A DNA stretch of 64,000 nucleotides from Camelimonas lactis (GTDB taxonomy: Bacteria; Pseudomonadota; Alphaproteobacteria; Rhizobiales; Beijerinckiaceae). The translations under genes were made by a program, and so were the position numbers. Below the pieces are notes generated by a model that worked only from the letters and a program-made list of their open reading frames with translations, was not told the DNA's origin and ran no database searches. Positions 7,301 through 15,444 of the stretch are shown here, piece by piece (position 1 is the first letter of the stretch; each line of letters begins with the position of its first letter). The stretch is taken from assembly GCF_004342915.1 (NCBI RefSeq), contig NZ_SLWL01000001.1:620001-684000 (forward strand). The letters are read 5' to 3'.

Positions 7301-8049
7301 CGCAGCAGCCAGTTCTGGAGACGCATGAAGCCGGTGTCGATCAGGCCATAGAGCACGGCCATGGTCAGCATGTAGACCACCACGATATCGGTGGCGAGCA
7401 GGCTGGAGGCCTGCATCATGCGCTGGCCGAGGCCGAAGACGCCGAAAATTTCCGCCGCGACCACGGCCATCCAGGCCTGGCCGAGGGCGGTGCGCAGGCC
7501 GACGAAAATGCCGGGAATGGCGGCGGGCAGGATGATCTTGACGAGGCGGGACCAGGCGGAGCGGAAGCCGAAGGCGTCGGCCACTTCCAGCAGGTCGCGA
7601 TCCACCGAGCGCACGGCGCCGAAGGTGGCGAAATAGACGATCCAGAACACGCCCATGGCGATAATGAAGATCGCCGCCGGGGCGTTGACGCCAAACCAGA
7701 TGATGGCGAACGGCACCCAGGCGAGACCTGGAATCGGCCGCAGCAGCCGCACCACCCAGGCCACGGACTCCTCGGCCACGCGGAACATGCCGGTGGCGAC
7801 GCCGAGCGCCACGCCGCAGGCGGAGCCGATGGCAAGACCCATCAGGTAATGGCCGATGGAACTGGCCATGGCTTCCTGCCACATGCCGGAGGCGATCTCG
7901 CCGCGCAACGCCGCCGGAATGGCGCTGGGCGCCGGCAGCAGCATCGGATTGACGAGGCCGAGGCGCGGCGCAAGCTCCCACAGCCCCAGAAAGGCGACCA
8001 GCCCGGCAAGACCGAGGATGTATGGCCTGGAATTTTTCAACGATATCAC
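7288..8049 (-). CDS. ABC importer permease, nitrate/sulfonate/taurine type (SsuC/TauC-like)
   Basis: This 253-residue inner-membrane protein has about six hydrophobic helices (first at residues 10-27). It carries the BPD_transp_1 coupling loop, GLRTALGQAWMAVVAAEIFG, near residues 185-205. RPIPGLAWVPFAIIWFG is a conserved SsuC/TauC segment. It is transcribed between the second binding protein (106 nt upstream) and the ATPase (overlapping by 13 bp). One permease and one ATPase serve two binding proteins here. The subunit would work as a homodimer. Confidence 0.94.
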   Translation of the reverse strand: MISLKNSRPYILGLAGLVAFLGLWELAPRLGLVNPMLLPAPSAIPAALRGEIASGMWQEAMASSIGHYLMGLAIGSACGVALGVATGMFRVAEESVAWVVRLLRPIPGLAWVPFAIIWFGVNAPAAIFIIAMGVFWIVYFATFGAVRSVDRDLLEVADAFGFRSAWSRLVKIILPAAIPGIFVGLRTALGQAWMAVVAAEIFGVFGLGQRMMQASSLLATDIVVVYMLTMAVLYGLIDTGFMRLQNWLLRWKP

Positions 8050-8154
8050 TCCAGGTCCACAGGAACGGACTGGCGTCCGCGCCGGGACCAGCTGGCGGGA
8101 TACGCCCGGGCAGGAGACCGGGCTTTCGGGGCGCGGCGGCCGCGCCTGCCGATG

Positions 8155-9234
8155 TTATTTGCCAGCTTTTGCCTTCTCATAGAAGGAGGGGTCGAACAGG
8201 CCGTCCAGGGCTGCGGCTTCCGGCACCGTGCCCAGCTCCACCTGGTAGGCCTGCATCTTCGCCGTCGGCTCGATGATGATCTTCGGATCGGCCTCCAGCT
8301 TCGTGGCCGGGGAGGCCAGCGCTTTCTGCACGACCGCGTCCGGTATCAGACCCTTGCCGAGCACCTGGCCGATGTGCGGCGACGCCTTCGCCGGCTCGTC
8401 CTTGATGAATTTGATCGCCCGCACGCTGGCGTTGACCAGCGACTGCACCGCCTCCGGGTGCGCCTTCAGGAAGGCGCCGGAAACGGCGATGACCGTGCCG
8501 GGCTGGGTGGGGAACATGTCGCCACCGAGCGCGACGATCTTGATGGCCGGATTGCGGGCGGCGATGATCGAGTCGGCAGGTTCGCGCACGGTGGCGCCGT
8601 CGACCGCGCCGGCCAGCAGCGCCTGCTGGGTGGCGTCGATGCCCATGGGCACGATCTGGTAATCGGCCTTGTCCACCTTGTTCACCCGGTCAAGCCAGTG
8701 GCGCAGGGTGGTGTCCGGCACCGAGCCCGGCGGCTGGGTGGCGAGGCGGGCCGGCTTGCCTTCTTTTGCACGGAACGCCCTGAAGGCTTCCGCGGCAGGC
8801 TTGCCGCCCTCGAAATACGGGGCCAGCTTCGGCCCGGCCATCACCGTCATTTCCTCAATGGCCGTGGCGGCGACAACCTTGACGTCGATGCCCTTGGACC
8901 GGGCGACGGCCAGCGGCGCGATGCCGGCGACATAGACGTCGATGGTGCCGGAGGCGAGGGCCTGGATCATGTTCGGGCCGGACTCGAACACGGTGAAGGT
9001 CGGCTTGACGCCATCGGCCTTCAGCCAGCCTTCCTTGTCGGCGACGACGACCGGCGCGGCGCCGATAATCGGGATATAGCCAATGCGCACCGGCGTCTCA
9101 GCCTGGGCGGAGGCGAGCATGACCGGCGTCAGCGCCGCAGCGATGGCCACGCCGCGCCCGACCGCAGCCCCGGCCCGGAAAAAGCCGGCCAGCCGGTGAC
9201 CGATTGAAGTAAAATGCTGCGAAGCCTGTGGCAT
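8155..9234 (-). CDS. Nitrate/sulfonate/taurine-type ABC substrate-binding protein (SsuA/NMT1-like), copy 2
   Basis: This 359-residue periplasmic protein has a Sec-type signal ending ASAQA near residue 45 and lacks the twin Arg of its paralogue at 5402. The mature start VRIGYIPIIGAAPVVVADKEG and the loop ESGPNMIQALASGTIDVYVAG fit the NMT1/SsuA family. The start is preceded by AGGAACGGTCGCC. It is the first gene of the minus-strand set: binding protein 2, permease, ATPase, binding protein 1. The two binding proteins are similar along most of their length, which suggests duplication with ligand divergence. The actual substrate is unknown. Confidence 0.9.
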   Translation of the reverse strand: MPQASQHFTSIGHRLAGFFRAGAAVGRGVAIAAALTPVMLASAQAETPVRIGYIPIIGAAPVVVADKEGWLKADGVKPTFTVFESGPNMIQALASGTIDVYVAGIAPLAVARSKGIDVKVVAATAIEEMTVMAGPKLAPYFEGGKPAAEAFRAFRAKEGKPARLATQPPGSVPDTTLRHWLDRVNKVDKADYQIVPMGIDATQQALLAGAVDGATVREPADSIIAARNPAIKIVALGGDMFPTQPGTVIAVSGAFLKAHPEAVQSLVNASVRAIKFIKDEPAKASPHIGQVLGKGLIPDAVVQKALASPATKLEADPKIIIEPTAKMQAYQVELGTVPEAAALDGLFDPSFYEKAKAGK

Positions 9235-9318
9235 GGCGACCGTTCCTCCATGGGATGCACCGGGCTAGCATATTTTAGCGTCCGTGTAAGGGGAAATATA
9301 TAAATCACAATCGTTGAT

Positions 9319-9445
9319 GTGAATAATGCGTGGCTATTCACGCCACCGCTGGCGAGACAACCGGTCCCGCCGTCGTGGACGTACGGTTTCCCCGCGTGGT
9401 CAGAAAGTCGGGCGTGCGTCCGCTGCAAAATGTAATAACAATTTT
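9319..9445. promoter_or_regulatory. Inverted repeat and palindrome-like site in the divergent 9235-9541 gap
   Basis: The 307-bp gap between the divergent binding-protein and SDR genes holds two AT-rich elements. GTGAATA (9319-9325) and TATTCAC (9335-9341) form a perfect 7-bp inverted repeat with a 9-nt spacer. AAAATGTAATAACAATTTT (9427-9445) is an imperfect palindrome sharing GTWATAACAA with the perfect palindrome at 2114-2131. It lies about 97 bp upstream of the SDR start. No other gene is seen in the gap. Confidence 0.4.
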
Positions 9446-9541
9446 CAGCCCGCGCATGTTTCATGCGCGGCGTGGCGGTCGCGGGGAAGAGCGTTCCAGA
9501 AGGTCGGCCGGCAAAGCAGCAGAAGCACAGGGAGAACATTC

Positions 9542-10336
9542 ATGGGACGTCTTGAGGGCAAACGCGCCATTGTCACCGGCGCCGGCAGCGGCATCGGCCG
9601 GGCCAGCGCCCGCCTGTTCGCCAGTGAAGGCGCGCAGGTGGTGGCGGTGGACCGCAACGCCGCCGGAGTGAGCGAAACGGCTGAGCTGGCCCGCAAGGAA
9701 GGTTTCGAGATTCTTGCCCTTTCCGCCGACGGCGGCTCCGAAAATGAGGTTGTCGACTTCATCGGTAAAGCGGTCGCGCATCTGGGCGGGCTCGACGTGC
9801 TGTTCGCCAACGCCGGCATCAGCGGCGGGCTTGTGCCCCTGTTCGAGCAGACAGTGGAGCACTGGCAGGAGGTGCTGCGGGTCAATCTGATCGGGCCGTT
9901 TCTCGCCATCAAGCATGGCGCGCCGCACATGGTGAAGGCGGGCGCCGGCTCGATCATCTGCACCGCGTCGGTGGCCGGCCTGCGCGCCAACGCCGGCGGC
10001 AATCCCTACAGCGCCTCGAAGGCGGGGGTGATTTCCCTGGTGCAGACAACGGCGGCGTCGTTGTATGGCACGGGCGTGCGCGTCAACGCCATTTGCCCTG
10101 GCCTGATCGAAACCGGCATGACCAAACCGATCTTCGATGGGGCGAAGGAACGCGGCACCGAGGACAAGATCGGCCAGCTCAACCCGCTGCGCCGCCCTGG
10201 CCAGCCGCATGAAATCGCGGCGATGGCGCTGTTCCTCGCCAGCGATGACGCTTCTTACGTCAATGGCCAGGCTTTCCCGGTCGATGGCGGCCTGTCCAGT
10301 TCGCTGCCCTACGCCGGCAAGATGCGGGTGGGCTAA
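9542..10336 (+). CDS. SDR-family NAD(P)-dependent oxidoreductase
   Basis: This 264-residue classical short-chain dehydrogenase starts at ATG 9542 ([19 protein letters not shown]), preceded by GGGAG; upstream open frame has no homology. Visible motifs are TGAGSGIG (cofactor binding), Asp at the end of strand 2 (VVAVDRNA, suggesting NAD preference), NAGISGG, the catalytic Ser in TASVAG, and YSASKAG with the catalytic Tyr and Lys. The C-terminal [14 protein letters not shown] is usual for the family. Substrate is unknown. It converges with the HAD gene 10 nt away, and the two share a hairpin. Confidence 0.92.
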   Translation: MGRLEGKRAIVTGAGSGIGRASARLFASEGAQVVAVDRNAAGVSETAELARKEGFEILALSADGGSENEVVDFIGKAVAHLGGLDVLFANAGISGGLVPLFEQTVEHWQEVLRVNLIGPFLAIKHGAPHMVKAGAGSIICTASVAGLRANAGGNPYSASKAGVISLVQTTAASLYGTGVRVNAICPGLIETGMTKPIFDGAKERGTEDKIGQLNPLRRPGQPHEIAAMALFLASDDASYVNGQAFPVDGGLSSSLPYAGKMRVG

Positions 10337-10358
10337 ACCGGGGACATCATACCCCGGT
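10337..10358. terminator. Shared hairpin between convergent SDR and HAD genes
   Basis: ACCGGGG, an 8-nt loop and CCCCGGT form a perfect 7-bp stem directly after the SDR stop. The HAD stop codon lies in the loop. There is no T-run, so it is a weak bidirectional terminator candidate. Confidence 0.4.
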
Positions 10359-11189
10359 CCGGCCATCCAGCAGGGCGTCGATGGCGGCGGCGAAACCGTC
10401 CTCATTGTTGCTGCGGGTGACCATGTCGGCGGCGGCCAGCGCCGCCGGCGAGCCGTTGCCCATGGCGATGGCGAAACCGGCCTTGCGAAACATGGCCACG
10501 TCGTTGTCCATGTCGCCGATGACGGCGATGGAGGAGGCGGGAATGGCGAAGGCCTCGCTGACAAAATCGACAGCCGAACCCTTGTCGACGCCAGGCGGCG
10601 TCACGTCGAGGTAGTATTTCTGCGACAGGCCGCTGTTGGCGCTGTCTGCGAGCAGAACGCCCATGCGGCGGGCGACGTCGGCCAGGTGATCGTAATCGTC
10701 GCTGGCGCCGACGATCTTGCAGCCCTGGCAGACCCATGGCGCGAAATCCGGGACCACCGCCGGATCGGATTTGATGGTTCGCCGTTCATGGGCCACATGC
10801 GGCCCCTCCGGGTCCAGAATCAGCCACATGCTGTCGGTGAACAGCCACGCGCTGATCTTTTCCGCGGCCAGCAGATCAAGGGCGGCGCGGGCCGCCTCGG
10901 CCGGAATGCGGGTTTCGCGCAGCGCCTTGCCGTCGCTGCCGACCACCACGCCGCCGTTGAAGCCGGCGATCGGGCCGTCGATCTGCAGCGCGTCCGCCAC
11001 ATGTCGCATGCCCCACGGCGGGCGGCTGCTGGCGATGGTGAGGCCGACGCCGGCGGCGCGCAGGCGTTGGGCCGCGCGGCGGCTGGCCTCCGTCACCTCC
11101 TTGTCCCGGTTGACGATGGTGCCGTCCACATCTGACACCACCCATTTCAACTGGTCGGGCGGGGCGCGGCGCTGGCCTTCAGTCGTCAT
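10347..11189 (-). CDS. HAD-superfamily hydrolase, Cof type (sugar phosphatase-like)
   Basis: This 280-residue cytoplasmic phosphatase has HAD motif I SDVDGTIV (nucleophile Asp20), motif II TIASSRPPWGM, and the C-terminal GDMDNDVAMFRKAG (motif IV). A Cof-type C2 cap lies between them. Family members hydrolyse phosphosugars, flavin mononucleotide or similar compounds. It follows gntK by 45 nt on the same strand and is the last gene of the pentose phosphate set. This suggests a sugar phosphate substrate, but that is inference from position. It ends 10 nt from the convergent SDR stop. Confidence 0.88.
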   Translation of the reverse strand: MTTEGQRRAPPDQLKWVVSDVDGTIVNRDKEVTEASRRAAQRLRAAGVGLTIASSRPPWGMRHVADALQIDGPIAGFNGGVVVGSDGKALRETRIPAEAARAALDLLAAEKISAWLFTDSMWLILDPEGPHVAHERRTIKSDPAVVPDFAPWVCQGCKIVGASDDYDHLADVARRMGVLLADSANSGLSQKYYLDVTPPGVDKGSAVDFVSEAFAIPASSIAVIGDMDNDVAMFRKAGFAIAMGNGSPAALAAADMVTRSNNEDGFAAAIDALLDGRTGV

Positions 11190-11234
11190 GTCATGCCTCC
11201 ATGGAGCGCTTTCCGACCGGACGGATGCATCTGG

Positions 11235-11789
11235 TCAGAATTCGGCTAAACGGGTCCGCATTCCGGGAAACAGGTCGGCGAGGATGCGGTCGACGATTGC
11301 CTCCGGCGTGGCGTCGACGTCCACCCGGGGGATGTTTTCGCCCGGCGCGGGCGGCTCCAGCGTCGCCAGCTGGCTGTCGAGCATGGCCGCCGTCATGAAA
11401 TGCCCCTGGCGCGCGCCCATCCGGCGACGGATCAGTTCCGGCGCGCCGGTAAGCCAGACCATGCGCACATCGGCCGCGCCGCCGCCGATCGCCTGCCGAT
11501 AACATCGCTTCAGCGCCGAGCAGGCGATCACCAGCTGGCGACCGTCGCGCCGGGCGTCGCAGATGGCGGCGCGCACCCGCGCCAGCCACGGCGCGCGGTC
11601 GGCGTCGGTGAGCGGCAGCCCGGCGGCCATGCGCGCCACGTTGGCCGGCGGATGCAGATCGTCGGCGTCAATGAACGCCATGTCCAGCCGCCGCGCCAGC
11701 GCCCTGCCGATGGTGGTCTTGCCGGCGCCGGACACGCCCATGACGACGATGGCCGTCACGGGCTGGGGGAAGGAAGGGCGCGCCGCCAT
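11235..11789 (-). CDS. gntK: Gluconokinase
   Basis: This 184-residue kinase phosphorylates gluconate to 6-phosphogluconate, feeding the product directly to Gnd encoded upstream. Walker A is GVSGAGKTT (residues 18-26), followed by DADDLHPPANVARMAAGLPL, which is diagnostic for gluconokinase, and ACSALKRCYR. GARQGHFM covers the lid region. Length matches the short GntK/IdnK type. It starts 8 nt after pgl and precedes the HAD gene, so it belongs to the same minus-strand operon. Confidence 0.94.
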   Translation of the reverse strand: MAARPSFPQPVTAIVVMGVSGAGKTTIGRALARRLDMAFIDADDLHPPANVARMAAGLPLTDADRAPWLARVRAAICDARRDGRQLVIACSALKRCYRQAIGGGAADVRMVWLTGAPELIRRRMGARQGHFMTAAMLDSQLATLEPPAPGENIPRVDVDATPEAIVDRILADLFPGMRTRLAEF

Positions 11790-11797
11790 CGCGCGGA

Positions 11798-12553
11798 TCA
11801 GCCGGCGGCGGGGCCCGGGCGCGGCAGGGAGGCGGGCGCCGCCGCCTCGTCCAGCAGCCAGGTCAGGCTGTCGTGGGCCGTGATGCGGCCGGCCGGGAGG
11901 TCATCGCCGGCGAAAATACGGGTCAGAATGTCCCGCTTGTCGGCGCCGGCGGCGAGCACCGCCGTGGCGCGGCTGTCGTTGAGCGCCCGGAAGGTCAGGC
12001 TGATGCGCGGGACGAAAGGCGCCTGGCCGGCTTCGGGCACGGCGACGGCCAGCCGGTCGTCCACCGCCAGCGCCGGCTTCCCCGGAAACAGCGACGCCGT
12101 ATGCCCGTCGAGGCCAACGCCGCAGATCACCGCGTCGAACAGGGGCGCGCCAGCGTCCCCGGCATGCGCCGCGCGCAGCAGGGAATCGTAGGCCCGGGCG
12201 CAAACCTCGATATCCGGGCCATAGGGAATGACATTGACGTCGGTGTCCGGCGTATGGGCGAACAGCGCGGCGTCGGCCATCCGGGCGTTGCTGTCCGGGT
12301 GGTCATGGGGCACGAAGCGGTCGTCGCCGAAGTACCAGGCGATGCGGTCCCACGGCAGGCGTTCGGCCCAGTGCGGCGTGGCCAGCAGTTCATAGAGACG
12401 TTTCGGCGTCGATCCGCCCGACAGGCAGACGCGCAACTGCTGGTCCGGCCCACGCCTGGCCTCGGCCGCTGTCAACGCATTTTCCAGCCAGCGCGCGGCG
12501 GTGTGGCTGAGGGCGTCGGCGTTGGCGGCAACCCTGGTCTTCACGGCAGGCAT
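11798..12553 (-). CDS. pgl: 6-phosphogluconolactonase
   Basis: This 251-residue DevB/SOL-type enzyme hydrolyses 6-phosphogluconolactone made by Zwf. Visible motifs are CLSGGSTPKRLYELL, WYFGDDRFVPHDHPDSNARM and GVGLDGHTASLFPGKP, in the family order. It lies 153 nt downstream of zwf and 8 nt upstream of gntK on the same strand. The 153-nt gap contains no clear terminator. Confidence 0.94.
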   Translation of the reverse strand: MPAVKTRVAANADALSHTAARWLENALTAAEARRGPDQQLRVCLSGGSTPKRLYELLATPHWAERLPWDRIAWYFGDDRFVPHDHPDSNARMADAALFAHTPDTDVNVIPYGPDIEVCARAYDSLLRAAHAGDAGAPLFDAVICGVGLDGHTASLFPGKPALAVDDRLAVAVPEAGQAPFVPRISLTFRALNDSRATAVLAAGADKRDILTRIFAGDDLPAGRITAHDSLTWLLDEAAAPASLPRPGPAAG

Positions 12554-12706
12554 GCGGATCTCCGGTCGGCTCCATCAGGAGGTGAAGCTGGTCGCGGCCG
12601 GCCTGGCCGGTCGCGGGAATGCACTGGGCTGCGCCGTCGCCATGACGGCGCCCTGTCGCGCTGGCCGTCTGACATGCGGACGCTGGCGGATGCGCCGCTG
12701 GCGCAT

Positions 12707-14233
12707 TCACAACAGTGGGCGCCAGGCGCGGCCATCCCGGGAGATCAGCTTGTCGGCCTCCTCCGGTCCATCGGTGCCGGCGGGGTAAGTCGCCAGATCC
12801 TTGCCGCCATCCCTGTCGTTGGCTTTCGCCCAGGCCTTCTGGAACGGCTCCACCGCCGCCCAGCCGGCCTCCACCGCGTCGGCGCGCTGGAACAGCATGC
12901 CGTCGCCGGCCATGCAGTCATAGATCAGCGTTTCGTAGCCGGTGGTCGGCGCGGCGTCGAAGAAGTCGTCGTAACGGAACGTCATGTCGACGCCGCCGAT
13001 CTCCAGTTCCGGCCCCGGCGCCTTGGCGTTGAAGTGGAGCTTGATGGTTTCGTCAGGCTGGATGCCGAGCACGAGGAAGTTCTGGGCGAGGCGATCGACC
13101 GGCGTATTGCGGAACATGCTGAACGGCGCTTCCTTGAACTTGATCGCTACCTCGGATTTGCGCGCGCCGAGCGCCTTGCCGGTGCGCAGGTAGAACGGCA
13201 CGCCGGCCCAGCGCCAGGTGTCGACCATCAGTTTCAACGCCACATAGGTTTCGGTGGCGCTGTCGGCCAGAACATCCGGCGTTTCGCGGTAGGCGGTCAC
13301 CTTCTGGCCGCGCACCACGCCGCCCTCATAGGCGGCGCGCACGGAGTTCTTCATCGCCTCGGCGGGCGTGTACTGGCTGATCGCTTGCAGCACCTCGGCC
13401 TTGGCGGCGCGCACCGCCGGCGCGTCGAAGCGGGCGGGCGCCTCCATCGCCACCAGCGACAGCAGCTGGAACATGTGGTTGGGCACCATGTCGCGCAGGG
13501 CCCCGGTGGCGTCATAGAACTTGCCGCGCCGGCCGACGTCGACCGTCTCGGCCACGGTGATCTGCACATGGTCGATGTGATTGCGGTTCCACAACGGCTC
13601 GAACAGGCCGTTGGCGAAGCGCAGGATCATGATGTTCTGGACCGTCTCCTTGCCGAGGTAGTGGTCCATGCGGAAAATCTGGTCCTCCTGAAGGATTTCC
13701 AGAAGGGATTCATTCAGCTTGCGGGCCGATTCGAGATCCGTGCCGAACGGTTTCTCGACGATCACCCGCCGCCAGGCGTCGCGGCTCTGCTTCACCAGCC
13801 CGGCCTGACCCAGCGCCGTGACGATGGGCGCGAAGCCCGAGGGCGGCGTCGCCAGGTAGAAAATACGGTTGCCGCCGGTTCCGACGTCCGTTTCGACTTT
13901 TTCGATATGGGCCTTGAGGCGTTCGAAGCTGCCTTCCTGCTCCGGGTCAGCCTGGACATAGCTGACGTTTTTCAGGATCCGCGCCACGGTCTTGCGGGTG
14001 AGCGGTCGGGTGGAGAACTCCCGCAGCGCCTCCTCCAGCCTGGCGCGGAAACTGTCGTCCGTGTCCTCGCCGCGCGCCACGCCGACAAGGGCGAAACGCT
14101 CCGGCATCAGGTCGCTGGCGGCCAGATTGTAGAGCGCCGGCAGCAGCAGGCGGCGGGTCAGATCGCCGGATGCGCCGAAAATGACGAAGCAGCAGGGATC
14201 GGGGTGGGCCTGCTCGGCGGGATCGGCGTTCAT
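12707..14233 (-). CDS. zwf: Glucose-6-phosphate 1-dehydrogenase
   Basis: This 508-residue enzyme oxidises glucose-6-phosphate to the lactone and reduces NAD(P). The N-terminal Rossmann motif is [19 protein letters not shown], the active-site segment is [20 protein letters not shown], and the C-terminal [20 protein letters not shown] is well conserved. Length is standard. The ATG overlaps the gnd stop by four bases (ATGA), so translation of the two is probably coupled. It lies between gnd and pgl, giving the full oxidative branch in one operon. Confidence 0.97.
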   Translation of the reverse strand: MNADPAEQAHPDPCCFVIFGASGDLTRRLLLPALYNLAASDLMPERFALVGVARGEDTDDSFRARLEEALREFSTRPLTRKTVARILKNVSYVQADPEQEGSFERLKAHIEKVETDVGTGGNRIFYLATPPSGFAPIVTALGQAGLVKQSRDAWRRVIVEKPFGTDLESARKLNESLLEILQEDQIFRMDHYLGKETVQNIMILRFANGLFEPLWNRNHIDHVQITVAETVDVGRRGKFYDATGALRDMVPNHMFQLLSLVAMEAPARFDAPAVRAAKAEVLQAISQYTPAEAMKNSVRAAYEGGVVRGQKVTAYRETPDVLADSATETYVALKLMVDTWRWAGVPFYLRTGKALGARKSEVAIKFKEAPFSMFRNTPVDRLAQNFLVLGIQPDETIKLHFNAKAPGPELEIGGVDMTFRYDDFFDAAPTTGYETLIYDCMAGDGMLFQRADAVEAGWAAVEPFQKAWAKANDRDGGKDLATYPAGTDGPEEADKLISRDGRAWRPLL

Positions 14234-15261
14234 GCGTTGCCTCCCTCGCCGCGCGCCACGGCGGCGTTGTCGGAGGCGCTGGGTTTGCCTGGCGCTTCAA
14301 CATGCCCGCCGAAGCCCTTGCGCATGGCCGACAGCATCTTCTCCGCGAAGGTATGCTCCTGGCGGGAGCGGAAGCGGGTGTAGAGCGCCGCGGTCAGCAC
14401 CTCGGCCGGGGTCGCCTGCTCGATCGCCGCCTGAATGGTCCAGCGGCCCTCGCCGGAATCGTCCACATAGCCCGAGAAGCCGTCGAGCTTGCCGTCGCTG
14501 GCGAGGGCGTCGGCGGTGAGATCGAGCAGCCAGGAGCTGACGACGCTGCCCCGGCGCCAGACCTCGGCGATGTCGGCGAGATCGAAACTGAAGCGCTCGT
14601 TGTCCGGCCGCACAGGCGCATCGGCCGATTTCAGGATGTCGAAGCCTTCGGCGTAGGCCTGCATCATGCCGTATTCGATGCCGTTGTGGATCATCTTGAC
14701 GAAATGGCCGGCGCCGTTGGGGCCGGCGTGCAGGTAACCCTGCTCGACGCGCGGGTCACGGCCGTCGCGGCCCGGCGTGCGGGGAATGTCGCCGAGACCC
14801 GGGGCGAGGGCGGCGAAGATCGGGTCGAGCCGGTCAACCGCCTCCCTGTCGCCGCCGATCATCATGCAATAGCCGCGCTCCAGCCCCCAGACGCCGCCGC
14901 TGGTGCCCACGTCCACGTAGTGGACGCCTTTTTCGCGCAATACGCCGGCGCGGCGGACATCGTCGCGCCAGAAGCTGTTGCCGCCATCAATGATGACGTC
15001 GCCGGGCGACAGCAGGTCGCCAAGCTGCATCACCGTGTCTTCGGTGGCGGCGCCTGCCGGCAGCATCACCCAGACGGCGCGCGGCGCCTGCAACTTCTGC
15101 ACCAGATCAGCGAGGGAGGCGGCGCCGACAGCGCCTTCAGCAGCCAGCATCGCCACCGCCGCTTCAGCGCGGTCATGGACGACGGCCTGATGACCGCGTT
15201 GCATGAGCCGGCGGACGATATTGCCGCCCATGCGGCCGAGCCCGATCATTCCAAGCTGCAT
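14230..15261 (-). CDS. gnd: 6-phosphogluconate dehydrogenase, decarboxylating, short form
   Basis: This 343-residue enzyme converts 6-phosphogluconate to ribulose-5-phosphate and CO2. The start at ATG 15261 is set by the cofactor motif beginning at residue 2 ([17 protein letters not shown]); a 25-codon upstream extension has no homology. The substrate segments are [20 protein letters not shown] and [19 protein letters not shown]. The protein is much shorter than the roughly 470-residue E. coli type and matches the short GndA form. An Asp after strand 2 ([10 protein letters not shown]) suggests NAD rather than NADP preference, which is inference. It overlaps zwf by four bases. Confidence 0.95.
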   Translation of the reverse strand: MQLGMIGLGRMGGNIVRRLMQRGHQAVVHDRAEAAVAMLAAEGAVGAASLADLVQKLQAPRAVWVMLPAGAATEDTVMQLGDLLSPGDVIIDGGNSFWRDDVRRAGVLREKGVHYVDVGTSGGVWGLERGYCMMIGGDREAVDRLDPIFAALAPGLGDIPRTPGRDGRDPRVEQGYLHAGPNGAGHFVKMIHNGIEYGMMQAYAEGFDILKSADAPVRPDNERFSFDLADIAEVWRRGSVVSSWLLDLTADALASDGKLDGFSGYVDDSGEGRWTIQAAIEQATPAEVLTAALYTRFRSRQEHTFAEKMLSAMRKGFGGHVEAPGKPSASDNAAVARGEGGNA

Positions 15262-15413
15262 TAGACGTCGCCTTTCTCCGAAGCGTTCTCCAGCGAAGTG
15301 GATATCCGTTCGCGTGAAGAAAACGCGTCCATTCAAATTCTGGCTTCCGGGATGTGATTCGCCGGATCGGAAACTGCTTCAGGCGCGGAACCGGCGGCAT
15401 CCCCATCCGGGGA

Positions 15414-15444
15414 GGCGGGCGCGGGGGCGCCCGCCGTTTTTTTT
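15414..15444 (+). terminator. Strong hairpin with T-run on the strand opposite tal-pgi
   Basis: A perfect 9-bp stem (GGCGGGCGC, GGGG loop, GCGCCCGCC) is followed after one G by eight T on the plus strand. The T-run reaches the tal-pgi stop codon. In this orientation it would stop transcription entering tal-pgi antisense. On the minus strand it is only a stem after the tal-pgi stop, within the 181-bp gap before gnd. Confidence 0.5.

Noticed and set aside
7261-9207. Long plus-strand open frame over the importer permease and binding-protein genes
   Set aside because: It is antisense to genes with clear motifs, has His/Gly/Arg-rich low-information composition, and arises from GC-rich codon shadows.
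11873-14383. 836-codon plus-strand open frame
   Set aside because: It mirrors pgl, zwf and gnd on the other strand and shows no domain or ribosome binding site.
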